From JBBDWJ01 sp040902925 (GTDB lineage Bacteria > Acidobacteriota > Terriglobia > Bryobacterales > UBA6623), in assembly GCA_040902925.1 (NCBI GenBank), contig JBBDWJ010000288.1, positions 1-64,000 of the forward strand: a DNA stretch of 64,000 nt, given 5' to 3'. Of the stretch, positions 35,299 through 43,849 are shown piece by piece. Made by a program: the position numbers and the translations under genes. Numbering within the stretch: position 1 is the first letter of the stretch; the number at the start of each line of letters is the position of its first letter. A model generated the notes under the pieces. That model did no database searches and was not told where the DNA came from. It worked only from the letters and a program-made list of their open reading frames with translations.

Positions 35299-36183
35299 AT
35301 GTCGACACTGCCGCCACCACGACGATCCGATCCCGCTCTCGAAGCCCCGAAACGCGCCTCGGGTTGGATCATGCCCCTCGGCGTCGTCGTACTCGCCATC
35401 GCTGCGGGCCTCGTCTGGTACCTATGGAGCCGCGTTGCAGGGCTTGAAGATCGGGTCAGCACGGCCGAAACCCTCGCCGCGCAACTTGACCGGCAACTCG
35501 ATCTCTCGCGCCGTGAGGCCGAGGAACTTCGCCATCGCTCCGACACGGCGCAGGCGCAGGCCGAGGACGCCCAACGCGAGGCCGACCGCGAGGCCACGGC
35601 GCGCCAAGAGGCCGAACTTTCTCGCGAATTTGCCCGCGAAGAAGCTGAACAGGCGCTGCTCAATTCCGAACGCGCGGAGACCGAGGCCACGCGCAGCCGC
35701 CAGGAACTCACACAGCTTCAGTCCGCGCGCAAGAGGGAACTGGACCGCATGCAGGAAGCTCTCGGGCGCATCGCCGAAACCAGCCGCACGCCTTTAGGCA
35801 TGGTGGTCAACCTCGGCGAGGACAAGTTCCTATTCGACTTCGACAAAGCGGACCTGAAGCCGGACAATCGCGAGCTGCTCAGCCGCATCGCCGGCGTTCT
35901 GCTGGCGTCCCACGGCTACCGCATTCAGGTCTACGGCCACACCGATGACGTCGGCGACGCCCAATACAACCAACAGCTTTCCGAGCGGCGCGCTCAAGCC
36001 GTACGCGACTACCTGGTGAAGGCCGGCCTTCCCGAAGACATCATTGAAGCCAAAGGTTTCGGGAAAACAAGCCCGAGGGTCGAAGCCAAGACCAATGACG
36101 CCCGCCGCAAGAACCGCCGGGTCGAGATCGGCGTCGTTGACACCATCATCAGTTACGACAAACTGAACGCAACGGAAAACTAG
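35299..36183 (+). CDS. OmpA-like peptidoglycan-binding protein with coiled coil
   Basis: This 294-residue protein has an N-terminal membrane anchor (WIMPLGVVVLAIAAGLVWYLW). A long charged coiled coil follows (about residues 50-165, rich in Glu/Arg/Ala such as AQAEDAQREADREATARQ). The C-terminal OmpA domain contains LFDFDKADLKPDNRELLSRIAG, YGHTDDVGDAQYNQQLSERR and GFGKTSPRVEAKTNDARRKN. The C-terminal domain binds peptidoglycan, while the coil could span part of the periplasm. The layout suggests an envelope-spacing or tethering protein anchored in the inner membrane. Confidence 0.87.
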   Translation: MSTLPPPRRSDPALEAPKRASGWIMPLGVVVLAIAAGLVWYLWSRVAGLEDRVSTAETLAAQLDRQLDLSRREAEELRHRSDTAQAQAEDAQREADREATARQEAELSREFAREEAEQALLNSERAETEATRSRQELTQLQSARKRELDRMQEALGRIAETSRTPLGMVVNLGEDKFLFDFDKADLKPDNRELLSRIAGVLLASHGYRIQVYGHTDDVGDAQYNQQLSERRAQAVRDYLVKAGLPEDIIEAKGFGKTSPRVEAKTNDARRKNRRVEIGVVDTIISYDKLNATEN

Positions 36184-36245
36184 CTGCGCGGGGCGAGGCT
36201 GGGGCCGTCGTGCAGGCGGCGGCCGGCCTGCGGGTGGCTTCAAAC

Positions 36246-37232
36246 TCAGTCGCCGGACGATTCTTTGAGCGCCTCGACCAGCGCGGGCACGACGTCGAAC
36301 AGGTCGCCAACAATTCCGTAGTCGGCGATCTCGAAGATGGGGGCGCTCTCGTCTTTGTTGACAGCAACGACCGTGCGAGAGCCTTTCATTCCTACTACGT
36401 GCTGAATTGCGCCCGAAATGCCCAGCGCCAGGTAGAGTTTTGGCGACACGGTCTGGCCCGAGCTACCGATTTGGCGCTCGAGCGGCAGCCAGCCGTTGTC
36501 GCAAATCGGGCGCGAGGCCGCGATTTCGCCTCCCAGCAGTCTCGCCAGCTCTTCGGCCATGGCGATGTTTTCGGCTTCCTTGATCCCGCGGCCGACCGAC
36601 ACGATGATCGGCGCCGATGAGAGGTCCACTTCACCTTTGGATTCGCGAAAGGGCTTTTGAGGGCGTGTGCGAATCTGCGACGCCTCCAGAGTGACGTCGA
36701 TGCCTCGCACGGCGGCAGGTGCGCTAGCGGACTCGGCCGAATCGCCGCGGAACGCGCCCGACTGCACGGAAACGAAGAACGGCGCCTCGCCTTCGACGCT
36801 CACATCCGCGTTCAGCTTGCCCTGGAATAGTTGCCTGACGAATATCAATGCAGCGTCTTCGCGCGTCACACCGACTACGTCGCTAAGAAAAGGCTTACCG
36901 AACGACGCGGCAAGCTTGGGGGCAAAATCGCGTACTTGGTAGGTGTGTGGAAAAATCACGATCTCGGGCTTCAGATGTTCGATCGCCTGCCGCAGCGCAA
37001 GACTGAACCCATCGGGCGTATAGTCAGCGAGCAATTCGTGATTGCAGAGTATGACCTCAGTGAGCTTGTATTTTGCTACTTCGCCGCCAAGCGATTCAAC
37101 GCCTGAACCGACGACAGCCGCGAAGGCCTCGATCTCAAGAAGCTTGGCAATTTGCTGTCCGGCTGCGACGGCCTCCCAGGACATCTTGTGCCACTGGCCG
37201 CCTCGCTGTTCGGTGACGATGAGGACGCTCAT
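36246..37232 (-). CDS. etfA: Electron transfer flavoprotein subunit alpha
   Basis: The alpha subunit of the ETF heterodimer passes electrons from acyl-CoA and other dehydrogenases to the quinone pool. The 328-residue protein has the N-terminal ETF domain and the C-terminal FAD-binding region: IIVSVGRGIKEAENIAMAEELA, GSSGQTVSPKLYLALGISGA, QHVVGMKGSRTVVAVNKDE and PIFEIADYGIVGDLF, which is the ETF-alpha signature. It overlaps etfB by ATGA (etfB first). No ETF-quinone oxidoreductase gene is adjacent. Confidence 0.96.
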   Translation of the reverse strand: MSVLIVTEQRGGQWHKMSWEAVAAGQQIAKLLEIEAFAAVVGSGVESLGGEVAKYKLTEVILCNHELLADYTPDGFSLALRQAIEHLKPEIVIFPHTYQVRDFAPKLAASFGKPFLSDVVGVTREDAALIFVRQLFQGKLNADVSVEGEAPFFVSVQSGAFRGDSAESASAPAAVRGIDVTLEASQIRTRPQKPFRESKGEVDLSSAPIIVSVGRGIKEAENIAMAEELARLLGGEIAASRPICDNGWLPLERQIGSSGQTVSPKLYLALGISGAIQHVVGMKGSRTVVAVNKDESAPIFEIADYGIVGDLFDVVPALVEALKESSGD

Positions 37233-38023
37233 AGCACGCGCGCCTCGAAGCGGAGTTTTTCGAGGAGCTTGGCCGCGGCTTCTTTCGGCGACCCTTCGAG
37301 AAACTGGGTCTGTTTGGCGCTCTTGGGCGCGTACAACCGCCGGATTGACTGTCTTGACGCTAGCTCGACGCCAAGATCTTGCGGCGTGTAGCGCTGCAGG
37401 GGTTTCGATTTCGCCTTCTTGATTCCTATCAGGGTCGCGTAGCGCACTTTGTTGATTCCCGACTGGATGGTAAGCAGCGCCGGCAACGGCATCTCGACAT
37501 GCTGAAACCAGCCGGCTTCGAGCTCGCGCTTGACGCGGATCGAGGAGCCTTCGGCGGAGACCTCCATGATGCCTTCGGCTACGACCTCCATGATGATCGT
37601 GCCGTGCGGCAGGCCCAATAGCTCGGCGAGGATCACACCGACCTGTCCGAAGCCGGCGTCGTCGGATTGCAACCCGGTCAGCACGAGATCGTGCTTCTCC
37701 TTGCTGAGGGCCGCCGCCAGGGCTCCGGCGGTGGCCAAGGCATCGCTTTGCGCGAAACGATCGTCTTCGATCAGGATGCCGCGGTCGGCTCCTTTCGCGA
37801 GGGCTTCACGAATCGTCGAGGCCGATCGAGCAGGCCCGGCTGTTACGGCGACTACTTCACCACCGTGCTTCTCCTTCAGACGCAGCCCTTCCTCCAGCGC
37901 GAAGGCGTCGGGCTCATTCATCTCGAAGCTGAGATCGCCGTCGTCGATCCAGTCGCCGGCGGTGTTGACTCGAATCAACGAGTCGCGCGCCGGCACTTGT
38001 TTGAGGCAGACGAAGATATTCAT
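37229..38023 (-). CDS. etfB: Electron transfer flavoprotein subunit beta
   Basis: The 264-residue beta subunit binds AMP in ETF. It starts NIFVCLKQVPARDSLIRVN and contains ALEEGLRLKEKHGGEVVAVT, LVLTGLQSDDAGFGQVGVILAELLGLP and a C-terminal recognition-loop region with VRYATLIGIKKAKSKPL. The length and order are typical. It is the upstream partner of etfA. It is separated from fabF by 100 bases that contain two REP-like palindromes, so the etf pair and the fab genes may be separate transcripts. Confidence 0.96.
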   Translation of the reverse strand: MNIFVCLKQVPARDSLIRVNTAGDWIDDGDLSFEMNEPDAFALEEGLRLKEKHGGEVVAVTAGPARSASTIREALAKGADRGILIEDDRFAQSDALATAGALAAALSKEKHDLVLTGLQSDDAGFGQVGVILAELLGLPHGTIIMEVVAEGIMEVSAEGSSIRVKRELEAGWFQHVEMPLPALLTIQSGINKVRYATLIGIKKAKSKPLQRYTPQDLGVELASRQSIRRLYAPKSAKQTQFLEGSPKEAAAKLLEKLRFEARVL

Positions 38024-38031
38024 GGAAGGTG

Positions 38032-38053
38032 GAACAGACAGTCCAGTCTGTTC
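38032..38053. repeat. REP-like palindrome GAACAGAC-6-GTCTGTTC
   Basis: A perfect 8-bp stem with the six-base loop AGTCCA, just upstream of the etfB start. It has the same 8-6-8 architecture as the palindromes at 38097 and 43724, with a compensated G/A-C/T change in the stem. Confidence 0.6.
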
Positions 38054-38096
38054 AGAGCTAGCGTTTCCGGGACCGTGGAGCGCTGCCGTATCCCAA

Positions 38097-38118
38097 GGAC
38101 AGACCGGATTGTCTGTCC
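38097..38118. repeat. REP-like palindrome GGACAGAC-6-GTCTGTCC
   Basis: A perfect 8-bp stem around CGGATT, immediately after the fabF stop. The 27-base block 38097-38123 recurs with one mismatch at 43724-43750. Confidence 0.65.
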
Positions 38119-38123
38119 CACTG

Positions 38124-39362
38124 TTACCCGGAATATCTTCGGAAAATCAGCGCCCCGTTGGTGCCGCCGAAGCCGAAGGAATTGGTCAGCGCGTATTCCA
38201 TGGCCAGCGGCCGCACCTTGTTGGGCACGTAGTCGAGGTCGCAACCTTCATCCGGCGTGAAGTAATTGATGGTCGGCGGCACGATCTGGTCCCGCAAGGC
38301 CAGGGCGATGATGCCGGCCTCCAGTCCGCCGGCGCCGCCCAGCAAATGGCCGGTCATCGACTTGGTTGAGCTTACCGCCAGCTTCTGGGCGTGCTCGCCG
38401 AATGCCTGCTTGATGGCGCTGGTCTCGACGCGGTCGCCGACCGGCGTCGACGTGCCGTGCGCGTTGACGTAGGCAATGTCGCTCGGGGAGATACCGGCGT
38501 CCTCGATGGCGTTGCGCATCACCCGGCAGGCGCCGTCGCCGTCTTCAGGGGGCGAGGTCATGTGGAACGCATCGCCGCTCATGCCATAGCCGACCACCTC
38601 GGCGACGATCGGAGCGTTGCGCGCCACGGCGTGCCCCATTTCTTCGAGAATCAATACACCGGCCCCCTCGCCGACGACAAACCCGTCGCGGTCGCGGTCC
38701 CAGGGGCGGCTGGCGTGCTCAGGCTCGTCGTTGCGGGTCGACAGCGCGCGCATGGCGGCGAATCCGCCTACACCCATCGGCGTGATCGCGGCCTCGGCCC
38801 CTCCGCAGATCATCACGTCGGCGTCGCCGCGCGTGATGAGGCGAAACGAGTCCCCAACCGCGTGCGCGCCGGTCGTGCACGCCGTCGCCGTGGCGGAGTT
38901 CGGTCCCTTTGCTCCCAGCCGGATCGAAACATGACCCGAGGCCAGGTTGACGATGCTGGCGGGAATGAAGAACGGCGAGATCCGCCGCGGCCCGCCTTCG
39001 AGCAGCGCACGGTGCTCGCGTTCGATCACATCGAATCCGCCGATACCGCTGCCGATGTAGACCCCGGTGCGCCTGGCGTTATCGGGGGTTACCTTCAACC
39101 CCGCCTGCTCGACGGCGCTTTCGGTGGCCGCGAGCGCGAAGAAGATGAACCGGCCCATCTTCTTGATGTCTTTTGGCGTGACGTAGTTGAGGGGATCGAA
39201 GTTCTTGACTTCGCCGGCGATGCGGCAGGAAAACCCCGTGGGGTCAAACAACGTGATCGGAGCGATGCCGCCACGCCCTTCGCAAAGGGCCTGCCAGGTC
39301 TCGTTCGTGCCGATTCCTACTGGAGAGACGAGGCCAACACCGGTAACGACAACCCTGCGCAA
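38124..39362 (-). CDS. fabF: 3-oxoacyl-ACP synthase II (FabF)
   Basis: FabF condenses malonyl-ACP with acyl-ACP in fatty acid elongation. The 412-residue protein has the thiolase-fold active-site triad: Cys in NSATATACTTGAHAVGDS, His in VNAHGTSTPVGD and His in STKSMTGHLLGGAGGLEA. It also begins with VVVTGVGLVSPVGIGTNETW and ends with NSFGFGGTNGALIFRRY, both typical of FabF. It follows acpP by 47 bases on the same strand, the usual acpP-fabF pair. Confidence 0.97.
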   Translation of the reverse strand: MRRVVVTGVGLVSPVGIGTNETWQALCEGRGGIAPITLFDPTGFSCRIAGEVKNFDPLNYVTPKDIKKMGRFIFFALAATESAVEQAGLKVTPDNARRTGVYIGSGIGGFDVIEREHRALLEGGPRRISPFFIPASIVNLASGHVSIRLGAKGPNSATATACTTGAHAVGDSFRLITRGDADVMICGGAEAAITPMGVGGFAAMRALSTRNDEPEHASRPWDRDRDGFVVGEGAGVLILEEMGHAVARNAPIVAEVVGYGMSGDAFHMTSPPEDGDGACRVMRNAIEDAGISPSDIAYVNAHGTSTPVGDRVETSAIKQAFGEHAQKLAVSSTKSMTGHLLGGAGGLEAGIIALALRDQIVPPTINYFTPDEGCDLDYVPNKVRPLAMEYALTNSFGFGGTNGALIFRRYSG

Positions 39363-39409
39363 GAAACCTAGCTCCCTTCAAAGTGGACGCAAACCCGATG
39401 CTTCACGGA

Positions 39410-39646
39410 CTACTTCTTTTTGTGGGCCTCGATGTATTTGATGGCGTCGTCAACGGTGCGGATCTTTTCAGCTTCGTCGTCAGGGATTTCGATATTGAAG
39501 GCCTCCTCAAACGCCATGATCAGCTCGACGATATCGAGAGAGTCCGCGTTCAAGGTCTCCACGAACGAGGCGTCGCGGGCGACTTCCGACTCCTCGACGC
39601 TCAACTGTTCGCAGATGATCTGCTTCACTTTCTGCTCAACGTCCAT
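39410..39646 (-). CDS. acpP: Acyl carrier protein
   Basis: This 78-residue acidic protein carries the growing acyl chain on a phosphopantetheine arm. The attachment serine is Ser36 in LNADSLDIVELIMAFEE, a perfect ACP signature. Helix II and III regions (FNIEIPDDEAEKIRTVDDAIKYI) are standard. It lies immediately upstream of fabF and is separated from lexA by 221 bases of repeat-rich spacer. Confidence 0.97.
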   Translation of the reverse strand: MDVEQKVKQIICEQLSVEESEVARDASFVETLNADSLDIVELIMAFEEAFNIEIPDDEAEKIRTVDDAIKYIEAHKKK

Positions 39647-39735
39647 GTATCCTCCGGAAACGGCTCGGGCAAACCTTTGATTCTAACGGGGGGACGTGCG
39701 GGGCGCAAGCGGGTACTTACCGGGTTTCCAAGGGC

Positions 39736-39861
39736 AGGTTTCAGGGACCGAGGGTCCAAGACGGATTGCCTCGTATAAGCCTTTGGCCTACGGAACAAAA
39801 CAGTAGGCCGTCCCGGACAACTGTCTACAACCTGAAACCTAACACCCGGAACCTGAAACCT
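39736..39861. repeat. Repeat-rich spacer between acpP and lexA
   Basis: The 12-base word AACCTGAAACCT occurs at 39829-39840 and 39850-39861. Its core is present in inverted form (AGGTTTCAGG) at 39736-39745. Between them a hairpin GGCCTAC-11-GTAGGCC lies at 39785-39809. The spacer thus looks like the remains of one or more palindromic dispersed repeats rather than a regulatory region. It follows lexA on the minus strand. Confidence 0.5.
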
Positions 39862-39867
39862 CTCCCA

Positions 39868-40518
39868 TCACCGGTATTTACGGTGGACGGCCAGCACGCG
39901 CCCCTGGATCTGCAAGTCTGAAAGCGGAACCATGATGGGATCCATCGTCGAGTTCGCCGGCTGCAAGCGGGCCTTGCCGCCCGATTCGTGATAGAACCTC
40001 TTCAGCGTCGATTCCGACCCCCCAACCAGCGCTACAACGATGTCGCCGTCGCGCACCTGCTCGGTTTTTTCCACCAGGACGTAGTCGCCCTCCATGATGT
40101 GATCCTCGATCATCGATTCGCCTCGCACCTCCAGGGCATAGACGTCCGGCGCGCCGAGAAAATCCTTGAACGAAAGCGATTCCTGATTCGGAAAGGCTTC
40201 GATCGGGCGCCCCGCGGCGATCGTCCCGAGCAAAGGCGTGGAGAGGGAGGGCGGCGCGAAAGCGTTGTGGGCGGCCTCCTGCCGCTTCAGGCGCAACTCG
40301 CGGTAGTATTTGGGCCCCAGCTCGAGCGCGCGGCTCTGATTGAAGCTGCGCTTGAGATACCCCTTGGTTTCGAGCGCGGTGAGGTGCTTGTGAACGGTGG
40401 CGATTGACGCCAACCCCATGCCGTCCGCAATCTCTTCGAAACTGGGGCTGAACTCGTGTTCCTTGAGAAAGACCACGATGAAGTCGAGCACTTCTTTCTG
40501 CCGTCTGGTGAGTGCCAT
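39868..40518 (-). CDS. lexA: LexA repressor
   Basis: LexA represses SOS DNA-damage genes until RecA stimulates its self-cleavage. The 216-residue protein has an N-terminal winged helix (LTRRQKEVLDFIVVFLKEHEF, then the IADGMGLASIATVHKHLTALE recognition region). The Ala-Gly cleavage site is in LLGTIAAGRPIEAF, the catalytic serine in VRGESMIEDHIMEGD and the lysine in SESTLKRFYHE. The start at ATG 40518 has an AGGAG site nearby. I could not identify a lexA-type operator upstream. Confidence 0.96.
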   Translation of the reverse strand: MALTRRQKEVLDFIVVFLKEHEFSPSFEEIADGMGLASIATVHKHLTALETKGYLKRSFNQSRALELGPKYYRELRLKRQEAAHNAFAPPSLSTPLLGTIAAGRPIEAFPNQESLSFKDFLGAPDVYALEVRGESMIEDHIMEGDYVLVEKTEQVRDGDIVVALVGGSESTLKRFYHESGGKARLQPANSTMDPIMVPLSDLQIQGRVLAVHRKYR

Positions 40519-40595
40519 CGCCTTCTCCTTCGCCCTCTATTCTAGGGGAACAAAAAGAGAAAGGCAAGAAGTGAAGCCTAATCCTGCGCAAGGTA

Positions 40596-40632
40596 GGACA
40601 GGCGCTCTCGCCTGTCCAGGGCGCCAGCGCCC
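40596..40632. repeat. Two adjacent GC-rich palindromes downstream of bshC
   Basis: GGACAGGCG-CTCT-CGCCTGTCC (40596-40617) is a perfect 9-bp stem with a tetraloop. It is followed at once by GGGCGC-CA-GCGCCC (40619-40632). They lie between the bshC stop and the lexA start, both on the minus strand, so they could act as a transcript 3'-end hairpin. No T-run follows. Confidence 0.55.
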
Positions 40633-40704
40633 GTGCCGTCTTCATCATGCTTGAACGCTTAGCGATCTGGTGCGATTTGCAGATACGCGCGGGCCGATCG
40701 TGGT

Positions 40705-42306
40705 CTAAACCGACAAAACCTGATGGTCGTGACAGTCCGGGTTAATCGCGTCGTAGATGCGGTCGACGAGATCGAGGCCATGAGCGGCCAGGAACGGAAG
40801 GGCGCAATAGACGCGTTCCTGCAGCGTCTTGTGGGGGAACAAAAGCCGGGAAAGATATTCCGCTTCCTCCGCGGCACGGCTGTCTCGCCGCAGGCTCTCA
40901 TGAGCGGCCTTGGAGCGGATCTTCTGAAACTGATAGCGAATCTTGCGGCGCGAACGGTCGAGCGCGTCGGCCAGCGTCGGGTCGAACTGATCGAGGCGCG
41001 CCGCGACGGCGGTCAGCGAGCGCTCCAATTGCGCCTCGCCCTGGGAAAAGGCCTGCTGCAATTCGGCCGGCACGAGCCGCCCGGCTATTGTTTTCCGAAC
41101 CGCCTCCGGTCCGAGGAAACAATCGGTCAGCGAAAGCCCATAGCGGTCGAGAAGCTTTCGCGCGCGCGCATCGACGATCGAAAAGGACGCGCGAGGGACC
41201 ACGACCGGCATGCGACCCAGGAGCTGCGAATACACCCTCTCCGCCTGCGCCAGATAGGCCAGTTCGGCCGGTCCGCCGATGTAGACCGCCGTCGGCAGCA
41301 GGAAATCCTGCATCACCGGGCGCAGCAGCGCGTTGGGCGAAAAATCCTCCGGGCGCTCGACCACGCGCGCCAGCAGCTCCGCAGTCGAATAGCTGCGGCC
41401 GCCGCCCTTGTAGATATCCCCGGAGCGACGCAGCGCGATGCGTTTGCCGTCTTCGATCAAAAAAACCAGCGACGTATCAGCGGCGACGTGGACCTGGGTG
41501 TGATAGCCCGCACTCTCCAGTTCGCGGCCCCGCTCCATCAACTGTTCGATCAGAGCCGGGCTTTGCTCGATGGCGTCTCGCAGCAGCGGCTGGGCGAGGC
41601 GTCGAATTGCGGGCCTCATCGGATTGAGATGAAGCAGCCCGTAACGCCCAAGCATCTTGCGAAACAGCGCGGAAAAGCCGGACCCGAATGTGCTCGACCC
41701 GGCGTAGGCCTCTGCGGTGATTTCGCTGACCTCGTTGCCAAAGGGCAGCGCCGAAAGCGCACCGCGCAGTTCGTCGAGCGCGGCGGAGGTCAAAGCTACG
41801 CCTCCGACCGGCTGATTGGGCTCTCCGCGAGTCTCGGCTTTCATGCGGACCGGCTCGCGCGAGGCGTCGAAGGTCCAGGCATGATCCACTTCCGCCAGGT
41901 CATGGTCTTCGGTGGCCAGCCAGAAAACCGGCACGGCCGAAATGCCTTGCGAGGTGAGGTGGCCAGCGAGCCGTGCGGCGGTCAGCGCCTTGTAGATCGC
42001 AAAAACAGGGCCGCCAAACAGGCCGACCTGTTGGCCGGTGACGACGACCACCGTTTTGGGATCGCGGAGCTGTGCGAGGTGCGCTTCGACGGCAAGCCCG
42101 CCATCGGTGTTCTGCTCGGCCAGTGCTTCGACAAGAGCCCCCCGGCGTCCAGCGTCGAACTGCATCTCAGCGATGGCGGCGGGAACCGACGAAAGGGCGG
42201 GCGCGTGGCGGTAGAAACGGCTGGCGCGTTCGGATTCGTAAAGATAGTCGAGAAACAGCGGCGTTGAGGCCGGGATTTCGCTGTGCCGGATACAGGCGCC
42301 GCTCAT
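40705..42306 (-). CDS. bshC: Bacillithiol biosynthesis cysteine-adding enzyme BshC
   Basis: BshC adds cysteine to GlcN-malate to finish bacillithiol, a low-molecular-weight thiol. The 533-residue protein matches the family in length and in its blocks: DPKTVVVVTGQQVGLFGGPVFAIYK near the N-terminus, PVFWLATEDHDLAEVDHAW, and FLLPTAVYIGGPAELAYLAQ in the middle. A helical coiled-coil segment follows, and the end is VYCALPFLAAHGLDLVDRIYD. The start is ATG 42306; the longer frame opens at 42399 with unrelated sequence. BshA and BshB are not in the window. Presence of BshC implies bacillithiol rather than glutathione as thiol buffer. Confidence 0.93.
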   Translation of the reverse strand: MSGACIRHSEIPASTPLFLDYLYESERASRFYRHAPALSSVPAAIAEMQFDAGRRGALVEALAEQNTDGGLAVEAHLAQLRDPKTVVVVTGQQVGLFGGPVFAIYKALTAARLAGHLTSQGISAVPVFWLATEDHDLAEVDHAWTFDASREPVRMKAETRGEPNQPVGGVALTSAALDELRGALSALPFGNEVSEITAEAYAGSSTFGSGFSALFRKMLGRYGLLHLNPMRPAIRRLAQPLLRDAIEQSPALIEQLMERGRELESAGYHTQVHVAADTSLVFLIEDGKRIALRRSGDIYKGGGRSYSTAELLARVVERPEDFSPNALLRPVMQDFLLPTAVYIGGPAELAYLAQAERVYSQLLGRMPVVVPRASFSIVDARARKLLDRYGLSLTDCFLGPEAVRKTIAGRLVPAELQQAFSQGEAQLERSLTAVAARLDQFDPTLADALDRSRRKIRYQFQKIRSKAAHESLRRDSRAAEEAEYLSRLLFPHKTLQERVYCALPFLAAHGLDLVDRIYDAINPDCHDHQVLSV

Positions 42307-42546
42307 GGCTTTCAAATCGTGCGATCCAGTGGTGCGAACGTGCTGGATGGAAGGCCTGAAAAGGAAGCAGCAAACCTCGCTGCGCGGCCCGCGAAACAAA
42401 CGTAAAGAGATGGCCCGAGCCTAATGGATCAGGATACCAGACTCGCGCCGGCGAACCGGCGGGGCCCGATGTTTCAAGTTCGTCAACGAGCTTGAACGCT
42501 CCGCTGGTGCTGGGAGTATAGAACTGCGCCGCTGATATGCTAAGCA

Positions 42547-43677
42547 ATGTCGCTGTTGCGGCGACACACAGTCGTGACGGGAGCCTACATCTCGTTTCCT
42601 TTCTGCGCGCAGAAGTGCACTTACTGCAACTTCGCCTCGGATGTATTTCCACGCGATCTGATTGGCCCGTACGTGGAGAGCTTGCGCGCGGAGATTCTGG
42701 GCGCAGCGTTTCCTAGCGAGCCGGACACACTCTATCTGGGCGGTGGTACGCCCAGCCTGCTGGACCGTCCTGAGCTGGCCGCAATTCTTGAATATTTGCC
42801 GGTGAAGCAGTGGCGCGAAGCGACGATCGAGGCCGCGCCCGGCACCATCACGCCCGAGAGAGCGGCAGCGTGGGCCAGTCTTGGAATCAACCGTGTCAGT
42901 CTCGGCGTACAGTCGTTCGTGCCGCAAGTGGCCCGTGCCGCCGGTCGCCGCCATACACCCGAGCAGGTTGCCGCCGAGATCGAGACACTGGCCCGCGAAG
43001 GCATTTCCAACATCAATATTGATTTGATTTCAGGGCTTGCCCACGAGACCGCTGAAACCTGGGAGACGTCGCTCGATTGGCTGGTGCGGCTGGCTCCGCC
43101 GCACGTTTCCGTCTACATGCTGGAAGTGGACGACGAAAGCCGCCTCGGTGAAGAATTACGCTCCGGAGGCCGGCGGTACGGGGCCGGCGCCGTCCCGCCG
43201 GAAGACGACATCGCCGATTTCTATTCGCACGCCATCGAGCGGTTACGCGAGATCTCGGTACTGCAGTACGAGATTTCGAACTTTGCCCGCCCGGGCTGCG
43301 AGTCGGCGCACAACCTCAAATACTGGAACATGCAGCCGTATATTGGCTTCGGCGCGGACGCCCATTCGTTCGACGGCGAGCGGCGCTGGAGCAATGTCGA
43401 GTCACCCGCGGAATACATCGACCGCACGCGAACCGGGAGCGTCCGGCGCGAAGTCGAGGAAGTCGACCCCGGCCGCCGCCTCCAGGAAAAGTACTTCACA
43501 GGCCTGCGCCAAATCGCGGGGATCCAGCCGAGTGAATCGGAGATTCGGCCCTTTCAGGCTTCGATCGACAACCTGACCGAGCGGGGCTGGCTGGCCTGGA
43601 CTCCCGAGGGCCGCCTGCGTCTGACAACGCAGGGAGTGATGTTCTCCAACGAAGTCTTTGAGCAGTTCATCGCGTAG
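42547..43677 (+). CDS. hemW: Radical SAM heme chaperone HemW (HemN-like)
   Basis: This is a 376-residue radical SAM protein. The cluster motif is in SFPFCAQKCTYCNFAS (CxxxCxxC), followed by DTLYLGGGTPSLL and a glutamate-rich EAAPGTITPERAAAW block. The LGVQSFVPQVARAAGRRHTPEQ region and the NINIDLISGLAHETAETW strand are typical of the HemW/oxygen-independent coproporphyrinogen oxidase-like group. The short N-terminus, lacking the extra cysteine of true HemN, favours HemW, which delivers haem. It is divergent from bshC across a 240-base spacer without recognisable features. Confidence 0.9.
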   Translation: MSLLRRHTVVTGAYISFPFCAQKCTYCNFASDVFPRDLIGPYVESLRAEILGAAFPSEPDTLYLGGGTPSLLDRPELAAILEYLPVKQWREATIEAAPGTITPERAAAWASLGINRVSLGVQSFVPQVARAAGRRHTPEQVAAEIETLAREGISNINIDLISGLAHETAETWETSLDWLVRLAPPHVSVYMLEVDDESRLGEELRSGGRRYGAGAVPPEDDIADFYSHAIERLREISVLQYEISNFARPGCESAHNLKYWNMQPYIGFGADAHSFDGERRWSNVESPAEYIDRTRTGSVRREVEEVDPGRRLQEKYFTGLRQIAGIQPSESEIRPFQASIDNLTERGWLAWTPEGRLRLTTQGVMFSNEVFEQFIA

Positions 43678-43723
43678 GAGCATACGACTTCGGCGTCGGC
43701 GCGAGTTTGTGGACAGACAGGGC

Positions 43724-43745
43724 GGACAGACAGGATTGTCTGTCC
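43724..43745. repeat. REP-like palindrome GGACAGAC-6-GTCTGTCC, second copy
   Basis: A perfect 8-bp stem with loop AGGATT. The 27-base block 43724-43750 differs from 38097-38123 at one base. An extra direct copy of GGACAGACAGG precedes it at 43711. Confidence 0.65.
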
Positions 43746-43849
43746 CACTGGAGGGATTCAAGGCCTCCCCGCCCATCCCCCTATAATGGGCTCAAAACCA
43801 AAATCCGATGGCGCAACCCTGCTTGATGTCATCCGACCACGCAATCAAT

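Noticed and set aside
40519..40560. LexA operator upstream of lexA
   Set aside because: A loose GTTC/GAAT pair is present, but I know no acidobacterial SOS box to compare with, and the match is weak.
40723..42267. A 514-residue open frame opposite bshC
   Set aside because: Antisense shadow of BshC; composition is Arg/His-rich and no domain is seen.
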